A DNA stretch of 14,118 nt from an uncultured Leucobacter sp. (GTDB lineage Bacteria > Actinomycetota > Actinomycetes > Actinomycetales > Microbacteriaceae): contig CALMSE010000068.1 of the NCBI GenBank assembly GCA_937872275.1, positions 1-14,118 of the forward strand. The letters are read 5' to 3'. Within the stretch, counting starts at the first letter, position 1, and the number at the start of each line of letters is the position of its first letter. The notes under the pieces are model-generated. The model worked only from the letters and a program-made list of their open reading frames with translations. It had not been told where the DNA came from and searched no databases. Made by a program: the position numbers and the translations under genes. This document shows, piece after piece, positions 1-6,099 of the stretch.

Positions 1-2221
1 CGAGCGTGACTTCGTTCAGTCGCCGTTGCGCCTGCTCGGCCGATAGGGTGCCACCCTTGAGCTCGTCGAGCGCCTGCGTCAACGCACGGACACGGGTCTC
101 CGCATCCTTGGTGATGTCACGAGCAACCTCGAGAGCCTCGTTGAAGCGCGCATTCGACCGTGCACTATCGGTCATCGCCGCGGCCGCATCGCGGTCCGCC
201 TGGATCTTCGCCCGAATCGCCTCCTGCGCCTCCTTCTGCGCGGCGATCTGCTCGTCGAGGATCGTCGTGAGCTCCTGCTGCCGGTTCTGCGCGTTCAGCG
301 CGGACGCGCTCCAGGAGTTGAGGTTCTCATCTCCGAGATCAGCGGCATCAGCGTGAGCCTGCATCGCCTCCGTGACGCGCTGCAGGGCATCCTCGTTACC
401 GAGGGCGGCCTGCTGGACGTCCTGGTAGGCGATCCCCATCTCTTCAGCGAGGACAGCGGCACGGGTGTCCGCGAGGTTCTTCTCGAGCTGCGCCTTCGTC
501 GCATCAGTCAGGGCACCCGTGGTCTGGTTCAGCGTCTCCTTGAACGCGGCCACGCGGCTCTTGTGCTCTTGCACCTTCTGCTCAGCGGCCGCGTTTGCTG
601 CTGCCCACGCGCCAACGATCGCGGTGACGACCGTCAGAGCAATGCCGATGGGATTCGACAGGAACGCGGTCTTCATCGCGGCGCCGAGGGACAGCACGCC
701 GCCCTTGGCGACGTTCGCGGCAAACCCGAGGGCTCCGACTTGGGCCGCGGTCCCCGCGACGACCTCGCCTGCGCCACGCTCGGCGAGACCGCGGAGCCCG
801 TCTGAGACGGCCTTCAGCCCGCCCTCGAGCGGAGAGGTTGCCCTGTGGAGCGCCAGGAACGCGGCGACGCCGAGCAGCACGGGCGCGGGAATCTGGGACA
901 CGAGGTCGACCAGGGGCCCGATGACGGACACGACGAGACGGATTCCGTCCGCAACCACAGGCAGCGCCGAGGACAGCACGCCGGAGGCGAGGGTTGCCAT
1001 CTCTCCGAGCACGGGCAGTAGCGGCCGTCCCGCCTCGAGGAGTTCGCGGAGTGCCGAGCGGAGTTCGGGGGATGCTGCTACGAGGCCGACGAATGCGGCT
1101 ACCACCGGATTGATGCTGATGTTGAGCATCCCGAACAGCTTGCCGAGCGGGCCGACGTTCGCGCCGAGTGCGAGCACGGCGCCGGCAAGCGCCGCGACCC
1201 CGGGAGCATGAGCGGCGAGCCGGTCGAGCCCGTCGTCGATACGGTCCGGGTTGAACCGGTCGATCGCGGACCTCGCCTTGTCGAGACTGACCGTGAGGTT
1301 GTCGAACAGCGGCATCCCACGCCAGGTGAGGATCTCCATCACCGGCTTCGCCTGCCGCTCGATCGCGCGCAGCACATCGGCGATCTGGTTCGCCCACGAC
1401 ACCGCCATACCGCCACCCTGGTGGGAGACGAATGGTTCAGCGAGGGCGGCACCGAGGTCACGGTTCGCGGCCTTCACACGGTCGACGGCGCCCGTCCACT
1501 GCTCCTTGACGAGATCGGTCGTGCCGCCGAAGGTCGCCTGCATGCCAGCGGCCAGAGCGTCGAGCGCGACCGTCGCGTCGAGGGTGCCGGCGGTGATCTC
1601 GTCGCGGATCTCGGCGGCGGTCTTCCCCATCTGGGAGCCGATGAGCTCCGCCGCATCGACACCACGGTTGCCGAACTCCCGCAGGTCCATCGCGGTGATC
1701 TTCGCCGACGACTGGATCTGCGACATGATCAGCGACAGCTCACCCACGCGGGCGGAGGAACCGCCCGTTGCGGCGACGGCGTTCTGGATCGCGTCGAGGT
1801 AGGGGATGACCTTCTGCGCTTCGACACCGAAGCCCAGCAGCTGCTGCTGGGCCTGGATGAACACGTCCTTGGCGAACGGCGACGTGCGGGCGAATGCGTC
1901 GAGCTTGTCCATCTGCTCGTTCGCCTGCGTCGCGCCGCCGAGCATCACGGAGAGGGCCGCGCGGCTGTTCTGCTGCAGCGAGTTGTAGGCGACACCCGTC
2001 TTGGTCAGGATGGTCAGATAGGCGGCAGCGGCCGCGGTGAGGGCGGTCGTTGCGCCGGCAGCGGTGCGGACGGCCTGTTCACCGGCACGGCCGAATGCGG
2101 AGCCCTTGTTCGCGGTCTCCGTGAAGGTCTGCCCGACCTGCTGCAGCTTCTGCTGGAACTGCTCCGCGCCGTCGAGCGTGAGCGCGGCGGAGAGCCGCCC
2201 AACCTCACCGGGAGTGCTCAT
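1..2221 (-). CDS. Tape measure protein (3' end beyond window)
   Basis: This frame starts with ATG at 2221 and stays open for 740 codons to the left edge, so the C-terminus is missing. Tape measure proteins set tail length and are threaded inside the tail tube. Residues about 75-235 match the conserved N-terminal tape measure domain (TIGR02675-like), with ARTSPFAKDVF near 111-121 and MDLREFGNRGVDAAELIG near 178-195. Alanine-rich hydrophobic stretches follow at roughly 340-385, 412-460 and 522-548, as expected for segments that may enter the host membrane. Beyond about 550 the protein is charged, Gln- and Ala-rich and probably coiled coil. The start is supported by an AGGAAGAG ribosome site about 7 bases upstream. 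It overlaps the end of the upstream chaperone frame by 17 bases, typical of coupled tail genes. Family assignment is confident; full length is unknown. Confidence 0.95.
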   Translation of the reverse strand, partial: MSTPGEVGRLSAALTLDGAEQFQQKLQQVGQTFTETANKGSAFGRAGEQAVRTAAGATTALTAAAAAYLTILTKTGVAYNSLQQNSRAALSVMLGGATQANEQMDKLDAFARTSPFAKDVFIQAQQQLLGFGVEAQKVIPYLDAIQNAVAATGGSSARVGELSLIMSQIQSSAKITAMDLREFGNRGVDAAELIGSQMGKTAAEIRDEITAGTLDATVALDALAAGMQATFGGTTDLVKEQWTGAVDRVKAANRDLGAALAEPFVSHQGGGMAVSWANQIADVLRAIERQAKPVMEILTWRGMPLFDNLTVSLDKARSAIDRFNPDRIDDGLDRLAAHAPGVAALAGAVLALGANVGPLGKLFGMLNISINPVVAAFVGLVAASPELRSALRELLEAGRPLLPVLGEMATLASGVLSSALPVVADGIRLVVSVIGPLVDLVSQIPAPVLLGVAAFLALHRATSPLEGGLKAVSDGLRGLAERGAGEVVAGTAAQVGALGFAANVAKGGVLSLGAAMKTAFLSNPIGIALTVVTAIVGAWAAANAAAEQKVQEHKSRVAAFKETLNQTTGALTDATKAQLEKNLADTRAAVLAEEMGIAYQDVQQAALGNEDALQRVTEAMQAHADAADLGDENLNSWSASALNAQNRQQELTTILDEQIAAQKEAQEAIRAKIQADRDAAAAMTDSARSNARFNEALEVARDITKDAETRVRALTQALDELKGGTLSAEQAQRRLNEVTL

Positions 2222-2980
2222 GGATCTCTTCCTTTCGCCGGAACGTGCCACCGGTCAGAGAGCCTTCGAATCCGAAGACGCCGAGCAGGTGGTTGCGGAG
2301 CCACCACCAAGGGCGCGCCAGCAGCGCCTCCTCGTCGGTGGTATCGAGGCCGTAGAAGCGGGTGAGATCGGGGAGGACGGATTCGTCCCAGCGGTCGGCG
2401 ATATGCCGCCACAGGGCGGCCGGTTCTATGCCGGGTTCGTCGCGCTGCTCGTCTCGGATGCGCTTGTACTCGAGGTACCAGTCGGGCCAGTCGTAGGAGC
2501 GGTAGAGGCCGTGCTCGTCGGGCTCGCCGACGCCCCACTGAGCCATGTCCTGAGCGCCTCGAACTGCTGCCCCAGCCCGCAGGATCGCATCACGCGACCG
2601 AGGGCTTTTGGGTAGGCCTCACCGGCCTCCGTGTTGAGGAGGTCGTGCACGGCGTCGATGGAGCCGCCCTGCACATTCCAGAGGATCGCCGCCTGCGAGA
2701 CACGCTCCTGTTCGGACGCGCGCAGCGAGTGGTAGAGCTCCTCTCGCTCCTCCCACCCGTCGAGACCGGCGTCGTCGCCATCAGGGAGGCCGAGGGACAG
2801 GTGGGAGAGGCGGAGCGCGTTGACGTCGGCGTTCACGAGGTCGGTGCCGAACGAGACCGACACGAGCAGGCCGAGCAGTTCACGCCCGGTCTTGCCGGGG
2901 ATCGGGGGGACGGTGAACATGGTCCCGTCGCCGAGGTCGATGTGGAGGTGACGGTTCTGCTCGAACGCGGTCATGGACAT
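2205..2980 (-). CDS. Tail assembly chaperone, -1 frameshift fusion (gpGT-like)
   Basis: This is the long chaperone product made when ribosomes slip back one base. It reads 2980-2606 in the first frame (125 codons), then continues from 2606 to the TGA at 2207-2205 in the -1 frame (133 codons), giving 258 residues. The -1 frame has no stop between the slip site and 2205, and its codons are in the exact phase a -1 shift predicts. The second part is acidic and Trp/Tyr-rich (WPDWYLEY, RPWWWLRN), like the T domain of lambda gpGT, which is thought to recruit the major tail protein while the G part binds the tape measure. Its position between the major tail and tape measure genes fits. No good independent ribosome site precedes the internal ATG at 2546, so expression by frameshift is more likely. 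Confidence 0.88.
2426..2980 (-). CDS. Tail assembly chaperone, unshifted product (gpG-like)
   Basis: This is the 184-residue zero-frame product and shares its first 125 residues with the fusion. The body is charged and soluble, with no membrane segment. The region past the slip site ends in a Ser/Thr/Ala-rich tail, typical of a frame under little constraint. The chosen start is ATG at 2980, with GGAG 8 bases upstream; a second ATG two codons later is weaker. A 12-bp hairpin and a set of three short repeats sit in the 99 bases before it. In siphoviruses this product is made in large excess over the fusion and both act only during tail assembly. Sequence similarity in this family is low, so the call rests mainly on position and the slip site. 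Confidence 0.9.
   Translation of the reverse strand: MSMTAFEQNRHLHIDLGDGTMFTVPPIPGKTGRELLGLLVSVSFGTDLVNADVNALRLSHLSLGLPDGDDAGLDGWEEREELYHSLRASEQERVSQAAILWNVQGGSIDAVHDLLNTEAGEAYPKALGRVMRSCGLGQQFEALRTWLSGASASPTSTASTAPTTGPTGTSSTSASETSSATNPA
2582..2612 (-). promoter_or_regulatory. Programmed -1 frameshift signal (slip site and hairpin)
   Basis: The heptamer CCCAAAA lies at 2612-2606 and is read C-CCA-AAA in the chaperone frame, the X-XXY-YYZ form. Six bases later a hairpin occupies 2599-2582: GGTCGC pairs with GCGATCC, with one bulged T and a five-base loop. Spacer length and stem position fit a ribosome-pausing element. The shift joins the 184-residue frame to the 133-codon downstream frame. 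Confidence 0.88.
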
Positions 2981-2995
2981 GATGGGGTCTCCGAT

Positions 2996-3017
2996 GCTGT
3001 GTCGCTGTGCTGCTGTG
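2996..3017 (-). repeat. Three CACAGC repeats at exact 8-base spacing
   Basis: On the minus strand CACAGC occurs three times, at 3017-3012, 3009-3004 and 3001-2996, separated by two bases each. All lie between the hairpin at 3032-3065 and the chaperone ribosome site. Each is complementary to GCTGTG in the hairpin loop, and pairing can extend to about 7-9 bases with wobble pairs. Function is unknown; an RNA pseudoknot is possible. Confidence 0.6.
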
Positions 3018-3031
3018 AGAAGAAGGGGGGG

Positions 3032-3065
3032 CCGTGGGGGCCGCCACAGCAAACGGCCCCCACGG
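3032..3065 (-). terminator. Perfect 12-bp hairpin after major tail gene
   Basis: Arms 3032-3043 and 3054-3065 are perfect inverted complements (CCGTGGGGGCCG) with a 10-base loop. The hairpin begins 14 bases past the major tail protein stop codon and precedes the chaperone gene. On the minus strand the stem is followed by seven C residues and TTCTTCTC, not a clean T run. It may be a weak terminator, an RNA end-protecting hairpin, or half of a pseudoknot with the repeats at 2996-3017. A step-down after the most abundant tail gene would make biological sense. Confidence 0.6.
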
Positions 3066-3079
3066 GGTCAGGGGGAGCG

Positions 3080-3838
3080 CTACGCTCCGCGCGTGTACGC
3101 GAACGCCGCCGAGGAGCCGGCCGGCGTGGTGACCACGATCGGGGCGGACCCGGCGGAACCGGCGGGCATCGTCACGTACAGGGAACTGCCCGCGAGAGTG
3201 AACGCCGCCGCGTCGCCGCCGATGGTCACGCCGGTCGCACCCTTGAAGCCGGTGCCGGTGACGCGCACGATGCCGTCCTCGGCCACGGCCGTCGGGGTTG
3301 CGGCGGTGACCTCGGGCGCTGCGGCCGGGGTCGTGGCCGGGTTCGTGATCGACTTCCGGTCGCCCTTCGCGGTGAGGGTGAACGACATGAACTCGTTGTC
3401 GGCGTTGCCGGTGTTCGCGCGCGTCCAGCCGACCTCCGCGGTGAACTCGTAGGCGAGGTTCGCGATCTGGTAGTGGTAGTAGCGGATCGCCACGACCGCC
3501 TCGCCCCGCCGCTCCGCGTCGAGGAGCGCGTTCGCAGCCTCGATGAGGATGTTCAGGCCGGGGATCACATCGCCCGCGTCGTCGGTGACGACCTTGACGT
3601 TGACCGCGAGATTGAAGCCCTCGCCGACGGTGTCCTGCGACTGCTGGCCCTTGTTCGCGTAGGTCGCGCCGTCGGTCTGCGTGGGGGTGGAGTTCGGCTG
3701 CAGAGCGGTGATGTCGGGCACCAGCTCGAAGTCGATCGGATCGCCCGGATCTGCCGGCAGGACGCCGACCTCCATGATCCACTCGTAGGAGCTCCGGTTC
3801 GTGCCCCGGGTGGGGGCGACGTCGTTGGCGTTCGCCAT
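3080..3838 (-). CDS. Major tail (tube) protein with C-terminal IPT/TIG Ig-like domain
   Basis: The 252-residue product fits a siphovirus tail tube subunit. The first 165 or so residues form the tube domain, with several predicted beta strands (for example EVGWTRANTG around 135-144 and EFMSFTLTAKGDRKSI around 149-164). After an Ala/Pro/Thr linker (about 165-175), residues 175-249 look like one IPT/TIG Ig-like domain: a TPTAVAEDG turn, VRVTGTGFKGATGVTIGG, and a VTTPAG turn. Such add-on domains decorate tail tubes and are often linked to weak binding of cell-surface sugars. The start is ATG at 3838 with a weak GCGAGAA site upstream. It follows the tail terminator gene and precedes the chaperones, the usual place. 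The tail-tube call is firm by position; the IPT domain is recognised by pattern. Confidence 0.9.
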   Translation of the reverse strand: MANANDVAPTRGTNRSSYEWIMEVGVLPADPGDPIDFELVPDITALQPNSTPTQTDGATYANKGQQSQDTVGEGFNLAVNVKVVTDDAGDVIPGLNILIEAANALLDAERRGEAVVAIRYYHYQIANLAYEFTAEVGWTRANTGNADNEFMSFTLTAKGDRKSITNPATTPAAAPEVTAATPTAVAEDGIVRVTGTGFKGATGVTIGGDAAAFTLAGSSLYVTMPAGSAGSAPIVVTTPAGSSAAFAYTRGA

Positions 3839-3858
3839 GATGTTCTCGCTTTCGCTGA

Positions 3859-3873
3859 GACCCCAGCGGGGTC
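3859..3873 (-). promoter_or_regulatory. Short hairpin before major tail protein start
   Basis: GACCCC and GGGGTC form a 6-bp stem with a 3-base loop, 20 bases upstream of the major tail protein ATG and just outside its ribosome site. It could modulate translation or stabilise the message. Function is not established. Confidence 0.35.
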
Positions 3874-3896
3874 GAAATGGGTTGGGGGTGCCGTGG

Positions 3897-4352
3897 TTAG
3901 TTCGCGTACCGGTTGCCCCGGAACGCGAAGTTCTGCGTCGACGCGAGGACGCCGGGGCGGTCTTCCTCGCCCCACGTCGTCGACGAGCGCTGGTAGACGC
4001 GGTCGAAGGTGTGCCCGCCGATGACGGTCACTCCCTGCACGGGGAAGAGGGCGCGCACCTGGTCGAGGAAGTCGCGCACCCAGAGCGGGTGCCGGTTCAC
4101 ATGCCGGTACCGGAACTGCACAGAGGTGTGCTCGATCGCGAGCATCCCCTGCTGGGGCAGGTACGGGGTGATCGTGATCGACTCCTGCGGCGTCGTCGAC
4201 GGCATCGGCGGGGAGTAGTCGAAGTAGATGCCGCGCTCGCCGTCGATGTAGTCGGCGTCCTCGCGGTACACGCCGAGGCTGTTCGTCTCGAGCAGACGCG
4301 CGAGGCCGAGCATCAGCTGCGCGGTGTACCCCTCGGGGCTGTAGTCACTCAT
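3897..4352 (-). CDS. Tail terminator / minor capsid protein (Minor_capsid_3-like)
   Basis: The product has 151 residues. In this position, after two joining genes and before the tail tube, phages encode the tail terminator that caps the tube and docks it on the neck. The C-terminal segment GVLASTQNFAFRGNRYAN resembles the end of the minor capsid / tail terminator family of actinobacterial and Gram-positive siphoviruses. No signal peptide or membrane segment is seen. The ATG at 4352 overlaps the upstream stop in an ATGA quartet (4349-4352), so translation is coupled. The 58 bases after it hold only a small hairpin and the next ribosome site. Confidence 0.75.
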   Translation of the reverse strand: MSDYSPEGYTAQLMLGLARLLETNSLGVYREDADYIDGERGIYFDYSPPMPSTTPQESITITPYLPQQGMLAIEHTSVQFRYRHVNRHPLWVRDFLDQVRALFPVQGVTVIGGHTFDRVYQRSSTTWGEEDRPGVLASTQNFAFRGNRYAN

Positions 4353-4705
4353 CTGATCGCCTCCCCGAGTCGCGCAGCGATCGCCGCGAGCAGTTCGTCC
4401 TGACGATTGATCAGCGGCCCTTCGAGGTACTTCGGACCACCACCGCGGGGGTGGTTCCAGCCGAGTTCCTCGTGTTGCCGCCAGGCGTAGACGGTGTCGA
4501 ACGACACGTACGCGATCGGGCGGCCCGCGGTCGCCGGCGTCACTTGCCCGCTCTGCCGCAGGGGCCCGTCACGGATCGGCGCCGCCTCGACCGACCATGT
4601 GCGGAGGAGCTCCGCCGCATGGTTCAGCGCGGCAGGCACTTGTCCGATCAGGGCCGCCGAGATGCGGTCGCCGTGCCACTCGGCGCGAACGTTGAGCATG
4701 CTCAC
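4349..4705 (-). CDS. Head-tail joining protein (Minor_capsid_2-like)
   Basis: The product has 118 residues. The C-terminal half carries the pattern typical of minor capsid 2 / gp10-like neck proteins: YAWRQHEELGWNHPRGGGPKYLE at residues near 70-92, followed by a helix with ALIN-like polarity. It probably acts in neck assembly between the connector and the tail terminator. I place the start at GTG 4705, which overlaps the upstream TGA in a GTGA quartet (4702-4705). ATG at 4699 is an alternative and would remove two residues; neither has a strong ribosome site. The downstream gene begins inside its stop codon. Confidence 0.75.
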   Translation of the reverse strand: MSMLNVRAEWHGDRISAALIGQVPAALNHAAELLRTWSVEAAPIRDGPLRQSGQVTPATAGRPIAYVSFDTVYAWRQHEELGWNHPRGGGPKYLEGPLINRQDELLAAIAARLGEAIR

Positions 4706-5046
4706 CGCAGCACCGCGACCAGCACATCCCCGAACCGGGGGTGCATGTACCGTTCGACGCGCTTCACGAACGCTTCGTGCTCGTCTGGAGTGCCGAGCCA
4801 GAGCGTCACGCGCGAATCCGGCGGCGGCACCTTCTCGAACGCTGAGCGGTCGCAGTAGACCACGCCCGACACGTCGGTCTCGCGCTCGTACTGGGTGCCC
4901 GAGAGCGCCATGCCGTCGATGATCAGAGCGCGCTTCACGGTGACCGCAGAGTGATAGCTGCGGCCAGCGCCCGAGACGCCCTTCACCGCTTCCACGGAGA
5001 CGGAATCGACGTGTGGGAGGAGGCGTCGGGGGATCGGGCGGCTCAT
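4702..5046 (-). CDS. Head-tail joining protein (Minor_capsid_1-like, putative stopper)
   Basis: The product has 114 residues. An N-terminal RPIPRRLLPH start, a mid-protein stretch of short strands (VVYCDRSAFEKVPPPDSRVT) and a basic end near YMHPRFGDVLVAVL fit the minor capsid 1 family, small proteins that close the portal channel after packaging. The frame is open upstream to 5250, but the true start is ATG at 5046, which overlaps the upstream stop in an ATGA quartet (5043-5046). The extra upstream residues would be arginine-rich antisense-like sequence and are rejected. The assignment rests on pattern and on the order connector, stopper, minor capsid 2, terminator. Confidence 0.7.
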   Translation of the reverse strand: MSRPIPRRLLPHVDSVSVEAVKGVSGAGRSYHSAVTVKRALIIDGMALSGTQYERETDVSGVVYCDRSAFEKVPPPDSRVTLWLGTPDEHEAFVKRVERYMHPRFGDVLVAVLR

Positions 5047-5450
5047 GTCTGCACCGGCCCCACGATCAGCCCTTCTGCGCGGAGGAACGCGACCGCTCGC
5101 GGCGCCCACACGGGCACCGACGATCCCGCACCAGGCGATCCGGCCGACTGCCGGCCGCCGAGGGAGAGCGGGCCGAGCGCCACGGGGCCGGAGGTCTCGC
5201 GGATCTCGACCTCGTCGCCGTAGGTGTTGACGTGGAGGGCCTGCGCGCATGTCGCGTTCTTGAGCGCCTCGACCACGTGCGGGGCGGTCGGCTTCCCCTC
5301 GGAGTCGACGTCGTAGATCGCGGTGAGGAGCATCTCGTCGACCTGGGCCGACGCTTCACGCAACTGCCGCTCCCCGACACCCTGGGGAGAGGTGCCGGGG
5401 GCGCAGTATGCGGTGAGGTCGGCCGGGGTCGCGTAGACCGGGGCCGCCAT
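5043..5450 (-). CDS. Head-tail connector protein (gp6-like)
   Basis: The product has 135 residues. The first half is helical, with a YATPADLTAYC opening and the pattern ERQLREASAQVDEMLLTAIYDVD near 27-49, then PHVVEALKNATCAQALHV. This helix-rich plan is typical of head completion connectors (HK97 gp6 / SPP1 gp15 type) that bind below the portal. The C-terminal part includes a Gly/Ser-rich loop and a final WAPRAVAFLRAEGL helix. The start is ATG at 5450, three bases after the upstream stop; the ribosome site is weak, so coupling to the upstream gene is likely. It is the first of four tightly packed neck genes. Confidence 0.8.
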   Translation of the reverse strand: MAAPVYATPADLTAYCAPGTSPQGVGERQLREASAQVDEMLLTAIYDVDSEGKPTAPHVVEALKNATCAQALHVNTYGDEVEIRETSGPVALGPLSLGGRQSAGSPGAGSSVPVWAPRAVAFLRAEGLIVGPVQT

Positions 5451-5453
5451 CGG

Positions 5454-5849
5454 TCACACCTCGCGGACGCTGCCCGCGCCGTCGCCCGACGCGGGAGGAG
5501 TGCTGTCCGGGTCCGGGGTATCCTCGTTCCCGGTCGGCGCGGCGGGCGGATCGTGCGGGGGCTCCTGGCCCTTGGCCTCATGCTCGGCGATGCGCTTCTC
5601 GAGATCGGACTTCGACCCGCTCAGGGGCAGTCCGAGTTCCTTCGCGCGTGCCTTGAGCTCGTCCTTCGACGGGCTGCCCTTGCCGGCGTTGTCGTTCCCG
5701 GTCGGCGCGGCGGCTTCCTCGACGGTGTAGCCCTGTCGGGTGAAGTAGGCGAGCGCCGACTCGCGGTCGGTCTCCGCCTCGCCGTTCGTGAACTGGACGC
5801 CGACGACGACGCCCGTGTAGCCCTGCACGGGGCTCTTGATCTTTGCCAT
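5454..5849 (-). CDS. Head-associated protein with SAP-like segment
   Basis: The product has 131 residues and no assigned function. Residues 1-45 form a compact strand-rich unit (GYTGVVVGVQFTNGEAETDR) ending in ALAYFTRQGYTVEE. Residues 59-91 look like a SAP/HeH or Rho-N-like helix-loop-helix (SPSKDELKARAKELGLPLSG followed by SKSDLEKRIAEHE), a fold often used to touch nucleic acid. The rest is a Pro/Asp/Ser-rich tail. The SAP-like segment is flanked by two copies of a 22-bp direct repeat, so the module may have been inserted or duplicated. The ATG at 5849 has an AGAGGG site upstream. Position just after the major capsid genes suggests a capsid-associated or internal head protein; this is inference. 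Confidence 0.6.
   Translation of the reverse strand: MAKIKSPVQGYTGVVVGVQFTNGEAETDRESALAYFTRQGYTVEEAAAPTGNDNAGKGSPSKDELKARAKELGLPLSGSKSDLEKRIAEHEAKGQEPPHDPPAAPTGNEDTPDPDSTPPASGDGAGSVREV
5524..5545 (-). repeat. 22-bp direct repeat, copy 2 (C-terminal side)
   Basis: This exact 22-base sequence recurs at 5692-5713. Inside the gene it codes for the AAPTGN-type linker near residues 102-109, on the C-terminal side of the SAP-like segment. Confidence 0.85.
5692..5713 (-). repeat. 22-bp direct repeat, copy 1 (N-terminal side)
   Basis: This is identical to 5524-5545, 168 bases apart, exactly 56 codons and so in frame. It codes for the AAPTGN linker near residues 46-53, on the N-terminal side of the SAP-like segment. 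Recombination between copies would delete the segment without shifting the frame. Confidence 0.85.
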
Positions 5850-5887
5850 GGGTATTTTTCCCTCTCTGGGAGTGTTTGAGCGTGCGA

Positions 5888-5919
5888 GAGGGGCGCACAG
5901 CGTGAACCGTGCGCCCCTC
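5888..5919 (-). terminator. Perfect 11-bp hairpin after capsid genes
   Basis: Arms 5888-5898 and 5909-5919 (GAGGGGCGCAC with its complement) are perfect, with a 10-base loop. It begins 12 bases past the stop of the 52-aa gene and precedes the next ribosome site. No T run follows on the minus strand, so it is either a weak actinobacterial terminator or an RNA-stabilising hairpin. Placement after the highly expressed capsid genes parallels the hairpin after the major tail gene. Confidence 0.55.
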
Positions 5920-5931
5920 AGAGGGGGAGGA

Positions 5932-6090
5932 CTAGGCGTCCTCGAGCTCCGCCACCCGCGAGAGCAGATCGTCGATGACGTCCTGCAGCTTCTCGACAGT
6001 GGTCGTGCTCTCTGCGGTCACCTCGACGGTGACCGCGGTCGCAGGGATGGCGTTCTGCCACTCCCCGGGAGGGGTCGTGTCGCCGGCCAT
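5932..6090 (-). CDS. Small acidic 52-aa protein downstream of major capsid
   Basis: This short frame has an ATG at 6090 and ends in TAG at 5934-5932, giving 52 residues. The N-terminal half is Thr/Val/Glu-rich (VTVEVTAESTTTVEKL) and residues 31-52 form an acidic heptad-like helix (LQDVIDDLLSRVAELEDA), likely a coiled coil. A GGGG site about 8 bases upstream lies at the end of the major capsid gene, whose stop is only 9 bases before this ATG. Similar tiny acidic genes follow capsid genes in many actinobacteriophages; their role is unknown. A head decoration or assembly role is possible but unproven. The clean third-position bias and tight spacing support it as a gene. Confidence 0.72.
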   Translation of the reverse strand: MAGDTTPPGEWQNAIPATAVTVEVTAESTTTVEKLQDVIDDLLSRVAELEDA

Positions 6091-6099
6091 GAGGCGCCC

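Noticed and set aside
1208..2365. Long plus-strand frames across the tape measure region, up to 385 codons.
   Set aside because: They are Arg/Gly/Leu-rich antisense shadows typical of high-GC DNA; the opposing minus-strand frame has clear tape measure motifs and is open throughout.
2205..2546. Independent start of the second chaperone frame at ATG 2546.
   Set aside because: No ribosome site fits, and the slip site with hairpin, correct phase and open upstream frame explain the region better.
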